Assembly (NCBI GenBank): GCA_903891325.1
Contig: CAITEC010000065.1
Coordinates: 1 to 49,824 of the forward strand
Length of the DNA stretch: 49,824 nt
Direction of reading: 5' to 3'
DNA from: an uncultured Opitutaceae bacterium
GTDB lineage: Bacteria; Verrucomicrobiota; Verrucomicrobiia; Opitutales; Opitutaceae
The position numbers and the translations under genes were made by a program. Positions 34,064 through 42,131 of this stretch are shown one piece after another; the first letter of the stretch is position 1, and each line of letters starts with the position of its first letter. The notes beneath the pieces are model-generated. The model was not told where the DNA came from. It worked only from the letters and a program-made list of their open reading frames with translations, and ran no database searches.

Positions 34064-35354
34064 CTAGCTACCTGATTGGCCCCCGTTGCGCCACAGCGAA
34101 TCGTCGAAAAACCAAAGGGTCAGGCTCCACTCCCGCCGGTCTGCCAGCAGGGACTCCCGGGCCTCGGAGAGGGCGGGGCGGAGGGCGGCGTCGGAGGAGG
34201 CCAGGGCTTGGTCGACGCTTTCGATCCGGCCGTCGGTCTTTGCGAGGCCGTCCAGGGCCTGGCGGAGCTTGGCGGCGGCGGCCGCAGCCTCCTGCTCCAG
34301 GACTTCCCGGCGCACGACGGTCTCCTCGGCCAGCAGGCGCCGGTCGCTGGCGTGCTTCCCCTGGGTATCCAGGGTCCAATAAGTACCCACGGAGAGGAAG
34401 ACCTGCCGGGGCGACCAGGCATAGGTGTTCCCGTTGCCGGCCTCGTACACGGTCGGGCTGCTCACCGACATCTCGATTTCCGGCCACTCCTGGATCGTTA
34501 TCCCGAGCCGCCGGGCGCGGAGGGCAAGCAGATCGAGGGCGGCCATTCGCACCGTCAGGTGGGCCAGGTCCTCGGGCCGGGGACGGGCCGAGGCGACGGA
34601 ATAGGGAAGGGGGGGGGAGACCCTCGCTGGAAATGACCAGGGGAACCCCGGGCATCCCGAGAATCTCCCCGGTGCGGGTCAGCCAGTCGTCGCGGATCCG
34701 CGCCAGGTCGGATCGCTCCATTGACAGTTCACCCCGCTTTGCGGCAGCCGTATCCGGCGCCTCCGCGGCGAGGGTGGCGATCGCGGCCTGCCGGCGGGAG
34801 AGGAGGTCGGCGCGGGCGTCGAGATCCCGGCCCGCAAGGGCGGCCCGGTAGAGGGCGATCACCTGCTGGCGCCAGACGGTCTCCCTGACAAGCCGGGCAT
34901 GGGCAAGCGTCAGGACGGCAGCCTCGTAGCGCACCTTGAAGGTGAAAAATCCCGGGACGTCGAAAAAGAGGGATGCGGCGAAGGTGAAGGGCTCGAAGCC
35001 GGCGTACTGGCTGCTGAAAAAGTGCTCGTAGGCGGCCGAGAAGTTCGCGGTGGGGATCAGCGAGCGCTTCACCTGGTCCAGGGCCTCGGCGGCCCGGGAG
35101 ACGTCCAGGTCCGCGGAAAGCACCTTGTTGTTGTGCGTTTTCAGCCGCTCAAGGGCGGTCTTCCAATCGAGGGTGACCGGGGCCGGATCATGGCCGGGAG
35201 CCACGAGGGCCTTCCATTCGGCCTGCCGCGTATCCTGTTCCCGCGAAAGCTCCTTCTCGGCGGAGTTACACCCCGACCCCGCTCCCACCAGCCCCAACAG
35301 CACTACCGCTCCGTGCAGCCATGCCTTTGCGCGATTGCCGCACGCGAACGTCAT
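34064..35354 (-). pseudogene. TolC-family outer-membrane lipoprotein, frameshifted at a C9 run
   Basis: About 429 codons. The N-terminus is a lipoprotein signal ending GAGSGC; the first helical half runs LDWKTALERLKTHNNKVLSA to DLARIRDDWLTRTGEIL. At 34609-34617 (nine G on +, nine C on the coding strand) the frame breaks. The second half (MAALDLLALRARRLGITIQE ... WSLTLWFFDDSLW) continues in another frame, and removing one C restores one protein. It could be a sequencing error, a phase-variable tract or true inactivation. It overlaps the upstream lipoprotein gene by ATGA, and its stop is next to the HlyD-like gene. Confidence 0.75.
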
Positions 35355-35770
35355 TGCATAGTGAATGTACCGCTGGCGGCGACCTGGTTGACGAACGTTC
35401 CACCGGTGCCCGAGGTAAAGGTAAGCGTGTCCGTGATGGCCGGCACGAAGGCCGAGACGATGTTAACCGTGGCCTGGTTCGTGTTCGAGCTGGAGACCTG
35501 GTAAGTGTAGGTGCCGCTGTCGCCGCTGGGCGAGGTGTAGGTGCCAGTCGCAAACACGTAGGTCGTCGTGAACTGGCTCTGGTTGGGGTCGACGAAGTTG
35601 AGGGTGTGGCCCGCGAGCGAAGTGGGTGCGAGTTGGGACGGGAGCCCGTACACGGCGCCGCCAGAATTGCCGCCGCAGCCGCCGAGGAGTAAGCCGCACA
35701 GGGGAAGCAGGGCCAGGATCATCGCGGCCCAGGACGAGAAACGAAGGCGGTGGGTAGGGGTAGCGTTCAT
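35351..35770 (-). CDS. Small lipoprotein, first gene of the left export arm
   Basis: A 139-residue lipoprotein with signal FSSWAAMILALLPLCGLLLG, lipobox LLGGC, then a Gly-rich start and a beta-rich domain (TLNFVDPNQSQFTTTYVF, TGTYTSPSGDSGTYTYQVSS). No family was recognised. ATG 35770 was chosen because upstream residues fall in the divergent promoter region. It overlaps the TolC-like gene by ATGA, so it belongs to the export operon. Confidence 0.65.
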   Translation of the reverse strand: MNATPTHRLRFSSWAAMILALLPLCGLLLGGCGGNSGGAVYGLPSQLAPTSLAGHTLNFVDPNQSQFTTTYVFATGTYTSPSGDSGTYTYQVSSSNTNQATVNIVSAFVPAITDTLTFTSGTGGTFVNQVAASGTFTMQ

Positions 35771-35853
35771 TAAATTAAGGCTGTTGGTCAAAATAGATAG
35801 GTGTTTGACATTGATAATGTAAAGGATGAACGAAAAGATCGTCCTCTTTAAAT
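35771..35853. promoter_or_regulatory. Divergent promoter region of the export locus
   Basis: 83 bp, AT-rich, between the minus-strand lipoprotein gene and the plus-strand GAF-HlyD gene. On + there are TTGACA (35805) and TTGATAAT (35811-35818); ATG 35826 lies 7 nt after the latter and opens a 31-codon frame (NEKIVLFKYEF...) that overlaps the GAF gene. On - an AT-rich CTATCTATTTT could act as -10. The promoters are predicted only. Confidence 0.4.
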
Positions 35854-37680
35854 ATGAATTCCGAGTCCCCCACCAGCCCAGCGGAAGCCGTTGCGAAGCT
35901 GGAATCATGCCGCCTTTTTGACGGCTCACAGAAGGATTTCTGGGCGCTTTTCTCTCAGACCTGCGCTGAGCTTGTGCGTGCCCAGGCCACCGCTGTGGTG
36001 GTCAACATCGAGGGAGCGTGGCGCATTGTCGCGGGTTGGCCCGCACCCCGGGAGTTTCCCCTATCCGTCGCGGGTCCGGCCTTTGATGCGCTCGCCAAGC
36101 GGGCGGCCGCCGACGGTGTTGCAACCGGGTCCACCGGCCAGTCCGGGCTCGGCTTCCTCCTGATCGGGCTCGCGATGGGAGAGGGATCCCCCTTGAGTGT
36201 CCTTGCGGTCGTCCTGCCCACGAATACCCCCGAGGAGCTCAGGAACGCCGGCGGCATCCTGCGCCTGGCGGCCGACACCCCCTTTCTCTACCAGCGCCAG
36301 CAGCTCCTGAACCGGACGAAGCGCGAGGTCGAGAACTACGCCCAGGCCCTTGAGGTCCTGGCCGCCACCAACTCCCAGACCCGGTTCCTGAGCGTGTCCA
36401 TGGCCCTCGTGAACGAGCTGGCCGCCCGCTTTCAGTCCACCCGGGTATCCCTGGGTTGGACGGAGGGACCCTATATAAGGGTGAAGGCGATCAGCGGCAC
36501 CGACCACTTTGAGAAGCGAATGGCCATCGTCCAGCGACTTGAGGCGGCCATGGAGGAGACCCGGGACCAGGACGAGGAGATCCTCTGGCCGGCGGGGACC
36601 GACAGCACCGTCATCTCGCGGGACCATGGGGCCTACGCCGAGCTCGAGCACGTGCCCTCCCTCCTCTCCTCGCCCGTCCGGGTGGACGGCGATCCGAAGG
36701 GCGTGCTCCTCCTGGAGCGCTCCTCGCGGCATTTCACGGAGTCCGATGCCCTTGCCCTCCGGGTCGTTGCCGACCAGGTCGCCCGGCGCCTCGGGGACCT
36801 CCACCGGCTCGACCGGTGGTTCGGCGCCCGCTGGGCGGTTGAATTCCGCGAATGGTGCGCCGGTTTCCTGGGGCCGAAGCACACATGGATCAAGGTCGCC
36901 GCCCTGTCCGGATTCATCCTTTTCGCCCTGGCGACCTTCGTCCCGCTGCCCTACCACGTGGACGCGACCTTTATCCTGCGCCCCGACGCCCTCCAGTTCG
37001 TCCCGGTGCCCTTTGACGGCTATCTGGGCGCCGTGACCGTCCGGCCCGGCGATGTCGTCCCCAAGGGGGGGCTTCTGGTCTCGATGGCCACCGACGACCT
37101 CAGGGTCGAGGAGGCTTCCGCCCTGGCCGAGGAGCAGCGCTATGCAAGCGAGGCCGAAAAGGCCGAGGCCGAGCGCCAGCTCTCGGACATGCGGGTGGCC
37201 CTGGCGATGCAGGCGGAGGCCGAGGCGCGCCTCGACCTCGTTCGCTACCGCCTATCCCGGGCTGAAATGCGGGCCCCCTTCGACGGGGTGGTTGTCGAGG
37301 GCGACCTTCGCGAGAGGATCGGGGCGCCGCTGAAGACCGGCGACCTGCTCATGAAGTTCTCCCAGTTGAAAGACCTCTACGTGGAGATGCGGGTGCCCGA
37401 GAAGGACATCGACCAGGTCGCCGGCAGCCGCCGGGCCTACGCCGCCTTCGCCAGCCGTCCCGAGGACACCTTCAACGTGTCCATCGTGCGGATCGAGCCC
37501 ATGGCCTCCGTGGACAAGGACGGGAACGCCTTCACCCTCCGCGGACGGCTCGACAAAACAGCCTCCTGGTTCAGGCCCGGCATGAGCGGCATCGCGAAGG
37601 TTGACGCCGGCTACCGGAGCTTCCTTTGGATCGCCACCCACCGGCTGATCGACTTCCTGCGTCTGAAACTTTGGTGGTAA
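35854..37680 (+). CDS. GAF-domain / HlyD-type membrane adaptor fusion
   Basis: A 608-residue protein. Residues 1-330 are cytoplasmic with two GAF-like regions; the second is clear (TNSQTRFLSVSMALVNELAA ... LALRVVADQVARRLGDL). One membrane helix (about 348-366, VAALSGFILFALATFVPLP) follows, then a HlyD unit: VPVPFDGYLGAVTVRPGDVV, a coiled coil, MRAPFDGVVVEGDLRERIG and a beta barrel. It would link a cytoplasmic sensor to a periplasmic duct. The next gene starts 7 nt downstream, so they are co-transcribed. The GAF ligand is unknown. Confidence 0.8.
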   Translation: MNSESPTSPAEAVAKLESCRLFDGSQKDFWALFSQTCAELVRAQATAVVVNIEGAWRIVAGWPAPREFPLSVAGPAFDALAKRAAADGVATGSTGQSGLGFLLIGLAMGEGSPLSVLAVVLPTNTPEELRNAGGILRLAADTPFLYQRQQLLNRTKREVENYAQALEVLAATNSQTRFLSVSMALVNELAARFQSTRVSLGWTEGPYIRVKAISGTDHFEKRMAIVQRLEAAMEETRDQDEEILWPAGTDSTVISRDHGAYAELEHVPSLLSSPVRVDGDPKGVLLLERSSRHFTESDALALRVVADQVARRLGDLHRLDRWFGARWAVEFREWCAGFLGPKHTWIKVAALSGFILFALATFVPLPYHVDATFILRPDALQFVPVPFDGYLGAVTVRPGDVVPKGGLLVSMATDDLRVEEASALAEEQRYASEAEKAEAERQLSDMRVALAMQAEAEARLDLVRYRLSRAEMRAPFDGVVVEGDLRERIGAPLKTGDLLMKFSQLKDLYVEMRVPEKDIDQVAGSRRAYAAFASRPEDTFNVSIVRIEPMASVDKDGNAFTLRGRLDKTASWFRPGMSGIAKVDAGYRSFLWIATHRLIDFLRLKLWW

Positions 37681-37687
37681 CCGCACC

Positions 37688-39868
37688 ATGAGCCAGGATC
37701 GCGCACTATTCAGTGAGTCGTGGCACCGGGTCGCCTCCCAGCGGCTGCGGCTCCGTCCCTCCGTCAAGATTCGCCGGCAGGCCTTCCGCGGCGACATCTG
37801 GCATATCGCCCAGGACGCCTTCACGAACGAATTCTTCCGCTTCCGGCCGGAGGCCTACGCCTTCATCGCCCGGCTCGACGGCACGCGGACGATCGAGGAG
37901 CTGTGGCTCCTCTGCCTCGACCGGGACCCCGAGCGGGCCCCTGGCCAGGGGGAGATCGTCTCGATGCTCGCCCAGCTCTACCAGGCGAACCTGATCGTCT
38001 CGGACGTCGCCCCGGACACGGCGCGCCTCTTTGAGCGGCACCAGCGTCGCATTCGCCAGGAGATCAAGTCGCAGATCTTTGGGATATTCTTCCTGAGGAT
38101 CCGGCTTTTCGACCCGGATACCTTCCTGAACCGGGCCTGGCCGGTCCTGCGCTACCTTTGTACCAAGGCGATGGGCGTCATCTGGGTCCTGGTTGTCCTC
38201 CTCGGGCTGGGCATTGTCTTCTCGCACTGGGACCGCGCCCGGGACCAGAGCCAGTCGGTCCTCGAGCCCGGGAACCTCCTGCTGCTCTATGCCGGGTTCA
38301 CGCTGGCCAAGCTCGTCCACGAGTTCGGGCATGCGACCGCGGTGAAGAAGTTCGGCGGAGAGGTCCACGCCATGGGCGTCACCCTGCTCGTCTTCACCCC
38401 CATCCCCTACGTCGATGCGACGGCGGCCTGGGCGTTCCGCGAGCGCTGGAAGCGGGTTATCGTCGGCTTTTCGGGCATGATACCGGAGCTCTTCCTGGCC
38501 TCCCTCTGTGCGGTCGTCTGGGCCAACACGGGACCTAGCCTGATTAACAGCTTGGCCTACAACGTGATGATTGTCGCCTCGGTCTCGACCCTGGTGTTCA
38601 ATCTCAACCCTCTGCTGCGTTTCGACGGCTATTATATATTGGCGGATCTCACCGACTCCCCGAATCTCCAACCTCGTTCCAGTCGCGAATGGAGCTATCT
38701 GGTTGAAACCCATGCTTTTGGTGTGAAGGGATCCGAAAACCCGGCCCGCTCCCCGAAGGAGGCCTTCTGGCTCGCGGTCTATGGCGTCGCGAGCTGGTGG
38801 TACCGGATGTTTGTGACCGTGGTCATCATCCTCCTGGTGGCGGACCGGTACCTTGGCATCGGACTTCTTGCCGGACTGGTGACCTTCATTGGATCATTTG
38901 CGCTGCCGATAGTGGGGATATTCACCTACCTTTTGCGCGACCCGAGGCTTGGCCGGGTTCGCAAGCGCGCCTGGCTGGTCTCGGCCGGGGCCTTTGCCGT
39001 CGTCGTGCTTTTCCTGGGGGTCATCCCGCTGCCGCATCACTTCCGGGCGCCCGCTGCGGCCCGGGCTGTGGGGTCGGCGGAGGTGCGCACGGGGGTTGAC
39101 GGCTGGGTGCGGGCCGTGAGCGTCCGCGGATCCGAGCGGGTCTCCAAGGGCGCGGAAATCGCCCGGTTGGAGAACCCGGAGCTCGACCTGACGGTCGCCG
39201 CCGCCCATTCCGACCTTGAGGAGGCCCGGGCGCGCGAGCGCCGGATGCTGAACGAACTTCCGGCGGGTATCGAGCCCACGAGGCTTCGCCGCGAGGCGGC
39301 CGAGGCCCGGGTGGCCAAGCTCGAGGCGGACCGCGACGCCCTCTCCGTCCGGGCCCCCGAATCGGGTGTCTGGAGCCCGCGTTCCGAGGAGAACCTGGCG
39401 GGGACGTGGGTTGCCCGCGGCGGATACGTCGGCGAGGTCGTGGCAAAGGGCCAGGGCTGGGAAGTCCAGGTGGTGGTGCCCCAGAGCGAGGCCGGAGAAC
39501 TTTTCTCGGGCCGGATCCGGGGCGGCACCGTTCGTTTCGACGGTTCGGCGGGAGAGGCACTGGAGATCACCGATTGGAAGGTTGTCCCCGGCCGCCAGGA
39601 CACGCTGCCGACCGCCGCCCTGGGCTGGTCCGCCAAGGGCCCGGTCAGGGTCCAACTCGACGATCCGCACGGAATCCAGACCGCCGAGCCCTTCTTTCTG
39701 GTGCTGGCCAGGGTCAAGCCCCCCGTGCGCACCCCCGGCCACCCGGGAGCCCCCGTCCTCTGGCAGGGGCGCACCGGGATGGTCCGCTTCAACCTTCCCC
39801 CATCGCCCCTCCTGGTTCGCTGGATCAGGGAGTTCAGGCAGATGCTGCAGCAGCGGTACAGGATATAG
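37688..39868 (+). CDS. PqqD-like / M50 zinc protease / HlyD-like fusion protein
   Basis: A 726-residue polytopic protein. The N-terminal PqqD-like domain (SVKIRRQAFRGDIWHIAQDA ... LIVSDVA) is known in other families to bind leader peptides. An M50-type membrane metalloprotease follows, with HEFGH at 211-215 and the third ligand in LNPLLRFDGYY (Asp 313). After more helices comes a periplasmic lipoyl-like pair (VDGWVRAVSVRGSERVSKGA, then SVRAPESGVWSP). Relatives are annotated as peptide zinc metalloproteases and sit with HlyD proteins. It may cut or hand over the exported substrate. Confidence 0.8.
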   Translation: MSQDRALFSESWHRVASQRLRLRPSVKIRRQAFRGDIWHIAQDAFTNEFFRFRPEAYAFIARLDGTRTIEELWLLCLDRDPERAPGQGEIVSMLAQLYQANLIVSDVAPDTARLFERHQRRIRQEIKSQIFGIFFLRIRLFDPDTFLNRAWPVLRYLCTKAMGVIWVLVVLLGLGIVFSHWDRARDQSQSVLEPGNLLLLYAGFTLAKLVHEFGHATAVKKFGGEVHAMGVTLLVFTPIPYVDATAAWAFRERWKRVIVGFSGMIPELFLASLCAVVWANTGPSLINSLAYNVMIVASVSTLVFNLNPLLRFDGYYILADLTDSPNLQPRSSREWSYLVETHAFGVKGSENPARSPKEAFWLAVYGVASWWYRMFVTVVIILLVADRYLGIGLLAGLVTFIGSFALPIVGIFTYLLRDPRLGRVRKRAWLVSAGAFAVVVLFLGVIPLPHHFRAPAAARAVGSAEVRTGVDGWVRAVSVRGSERVSKGAEIARLENPELDLTVAAAHSDLEEARARERRMLNELPAGIEPTRLRREAAEARVAKLEADRDALSVRAPESGVWSPRSEENLAGTWVARGGYVGEVVAKGQGWEVQVVVPQSEAGELFSGRIRGGTVRFDGSAGEALEITDWKVVPGRQDTLPTAALGWSAKGPVRVQLDDPHGIQTAEPFFLVLARVKPPVRTPGHPGAPVLWQGRTGMVRFNLPPSPLLVRWIREFRQMLQQRYRI

Positions 39869-39876
39869 GACTTAAA

Positions 39877-40010
39877 AACCCGAGACCGGAGACCTGAAAC
39901 CTGAAGTCGAACCACGATCATTTCAGTCAAGTCCGAGGTGGAGCGCGATCTCCGAGCGCGCTGAGCGACCCAGTCCCAAGCCAGCGTGCCCGGAGGTCCC
40001 GCTCCACCTC
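39877..40010. repeat. Family C unit and family A palindrome
   Basis: 39877-39907 has CGAGACCGGAGACCTGAAAC and further units. 39935-40010 is a full family A palindrome ending 15 nt before the SecA-like start. This separates the SecA-like gene from the two fusion genes, although all lie in one direction. Confidence 0.75.
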
Positions 40011-40025
40011 AGAAATTATTGATAC

Positions 40026-42017
40026 ATGAGCACGCCAATGTCGGAAGTCCGCAGGACGGAGCTCCGGCGGCCAGACAAGCTGCCGGAGGGGCTCGATGCG
40101 CTCGTTCACCGGGGTCACGGCGCCTGGCGGAGCCGCAAGTCCGAATACGAGAAACTCTGGGACAAGGCCGGCTTCATCGAGGCCGTGGCCAAGGAAATGC
40201 AGGATCTGCCCCCCCATGAGCTCGATGTTAAGCTCCGGGAGGCCCGCGACACGGTCCTGCGCCGCGGCCGGCGGAACCGGGACGTCTTTGCCGAGGTTCT
40301 TCCCCTGATTGTCGAGACGGCCCGGCGCGAACTGGGAATGACCCCCTACCGGGTCCAAATCCTCGGGGCCTTGGCCCTTCTGAACGGTTATTTGGGCGAA
40401 ATGGCCACGGGGGAGGGGAAAACCCTCACGATCGCCCTGGCGGCCGCCGCCTACGGCTGGACCGGGCTGCCCTGCCACGTGATCACGGCCAACGATTACC
40501 TCGCCGAGCGCGATGCCACCGGCCTGCGCGGGTTTTACAAGGCCTGTGGGCTGCGTTCAGCCCATATTGCAGGCCCCATGGATGCGGCAGAGCGGCGGTC
40601 GTCCTACCTGGCCGAGGTCGTTTACACGACCAGCAAGGAGCTGGTCGCTGATTTTCTCCGGGACCGGCTCCAGATGGGGGTCCTGGCCGAGCCGGGCCGC
40701 CGGATGGTCGCCCGTTTCCTGCGCCCCCGGGCGCCCGCGCTTCCCCTCGTCCAGCGGGGCCTGCACACGGTGATCGTCGACGAGGCGGACAATCAGATGA
40801 TCGACGAGGCCGTGACCCCGCTCATCATCAGCCGTCCCCAGGAGAACCAGACGATGATCGCTGCCTCCCAGCACGCCGACAAGCTGGCGGCGACCCTCCT
40901 GGTGGGCGAGGACTACGACCTGGATTACACCTACAAGGACGTCCATCTCCTCCCCGGCGGCCGTTCGAAGATCTCCGCCTGGTGCTCGGCCTACCAGATC
41001 GGGCTTTATTCCCAGCCGGCTTGGATGTCGACCCTCGTCCTCCAGGCCCTGCACGCCCGGCACTTTTTCCTCAGGGACAAGCAGTACGTCATCATGGACG
41101 GGCAGGTCGTGATCGTCGATGAATTCACGGGACGACTCATGCCGGGCCGCTCGTGGCGGCTGGGCCTCCACCAGGCAGTCGAGGCCAAGGAGGGAATCAC
41201 GATCTCCCAGCCGGCTGAGAACCTCGCGCAGTTGAGTTTCCAGCGCTTTTTCCGGGTCTGCACCCGGCTTTCCGGGATTACCGGGACGGCCAAGGAGGCC
41301 TCGAGCGAGTTCTGGTCCATTTACGAGCTTCCCCTGCTGACCGTACCCCCCCACCGGCCCTGCATCCGTGAGGTCTGGCCGACCCGGTATTTTCCGGACG
41401 CCACCTCGAAGTGGGCGGCGATTGTCGAGCAGATCGAGGCCCTCCATGCCAAGGGCCGCCCCATCATGGTGGGCACCCGCAGCGTGTCCTCCAGCGAGCA
41501 CCTGGGACGGCTCCTGACCGCCCGGAACCTGTCCTTTACGATCCTCAACGCCATCCGGAACCGGGAGGAGGCGGCCATTGTGCGGCTGGCGGGGGAGAAA
41601 AACGCGATAACGATCGCCACGAACATGGCCGGCCGCGGCACCGATATCCGGCTCGCGGCGGGGGTTGCCCGGGCGGGCGGGCTGCATGTCATCCTGACAG
41701 AATTGCACGAGTCGGGACGCATCGACCGGCAGCTTCAAGGGCGCGCCGCGCGGCAAGGCGACCCGGGCAGCACCTGCACCTTTGTCTCCATCCAGGACGA
41801 GCTGCCGGAGCGGTTTCTGCCGCGCGTCGTGCGCCGGCTGATTGAAACCGCGATCCGGAGGGACGTGCGGGGCGCAAACTGGGCCGCGCGCAAGGCGCTT
41901 TCCTACGCCCAGCGCCGCGCCGAACGCTTCGCATTTCGGCAGCGCCGCGGGGTCATGGCCTACGACCGGATTCTCGCCGAAAACCTTCTCGCCGGCAAGG
42001 CAATCGACCAGATCTAG
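40026..42017 (+). CDS. Short SecA-like translocase ATPase (accessory SecA)
   Basis: A 663-residue DEAD-motor protein of the SecA family. It has Walker A MATGEGKT (126-133), VITANDYLAERDATG, DEAD box VDEADNQ (from 252), EFTGRLMPGRSWRLGLHQAV, RLSGITGTAKEAS and motif VI region ATNMAGRGTDIRLA, all as in SecA. It ends shortly after the helical scaffold start and lacks most of the wing and scaffold and the Cys-rich C-terminal zinc tail. Housekeeping SecA has about 850-900 residues. Its place directly before a giant exported protein argues for a dedicated accessory SecA. Confidence 0.85.
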   Translation: MSTPMSEVRRTELRRPDKLPEGLDALVHRGHGAWRSRKSEYEKLWDKAGFIEAVAKEMQDLPPHELDVKLREARDTVLRRGRRNRDVFAEVLPLIVETARRELGMTPYRVQILGALALLNGYLGEMATGEGKTLTIALAAAAYGWTGLPCHVITANDYLAERDATGLRGFYKACGLRSAHIAGPMDAAERRSSYLAEVVYTTSKELVADFLRDRLQMGVLAEPGRRMVARFLRPRAPALPLVQRGLHTVIVDEADNQMIDEAVTPLIISRPQENQTMIAASQHADKLAATLLVGEDYDLDYTYKDVHLLPGGRSKISAWCSAYQIGLYSQPAWMSTLVLQALHARHFFLRDKQYVIMDGQVVIVDEFTGRLMPGRSWRLGLHQAVEAKEGITISQPAENLAQLSFQRFFRVCTRLSGITGTAKEASSEFWSIYELPLLTVPPHRPCIREVWPTRYFPDATSKWAAIVEQIEALHAKGRPIMVGTRSVSSSEHLGRLLTARNLSFTILNAIRNREEAAIVRLAGEKNAITIATNMAGRGTDIRLAAGVARAGGLHVILTELHESGRIDRQLQGRAARQGDPGSTCTFVSIQDELPERFLPRVVRRLIETAIRRDVRGANWAARKALSYAQRRAERFAFRQRRGVMAYDRILAENLLAGKAIDQI

Positions 42018-42061
42018 CGTATCCCCAAAAAGAAATATAAGCCGCTTTTCAGAGGACACGG

Positions 42062-42081
42062 AATACGTAGAAGTACGTATT
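42062..42081. promoter_or_regulatory. AATACGTA-GAAG-TACGTATT palindrome upstream of the giant gene
   Basis: A perfect 8-bp inverted repeat with 4-nt spacer, carrying two TACGTA cores, 50-70 nt before the giant gene. It is followed by TTTTAAAAAATG and a 6-codon frame MILVNS (42089-42109). It is like the elements at 12779, 12923 and 24949. Confidence 0.5.
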
Positions 42082-42131
42082 TTAAAAAATGATTCTTGTA
42101 AATTCTTAACAGACCCTTTGTCTCACCCCCG

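Noticed and set aside
34068..34620. C-terminal part of the 428-codon frame after the C9 run
   Set aside because: After the run this frame turns into Arg/Pro/Gly-rich sequence, while the other frame continues TolC-like helices; it is out-of-frame reading.
40026..42017. Housekeeping SecA
   Set aside because: It is about 200 residues too short, lacks the zinc tail and lies in an export locus; an accessory SecA fits better.
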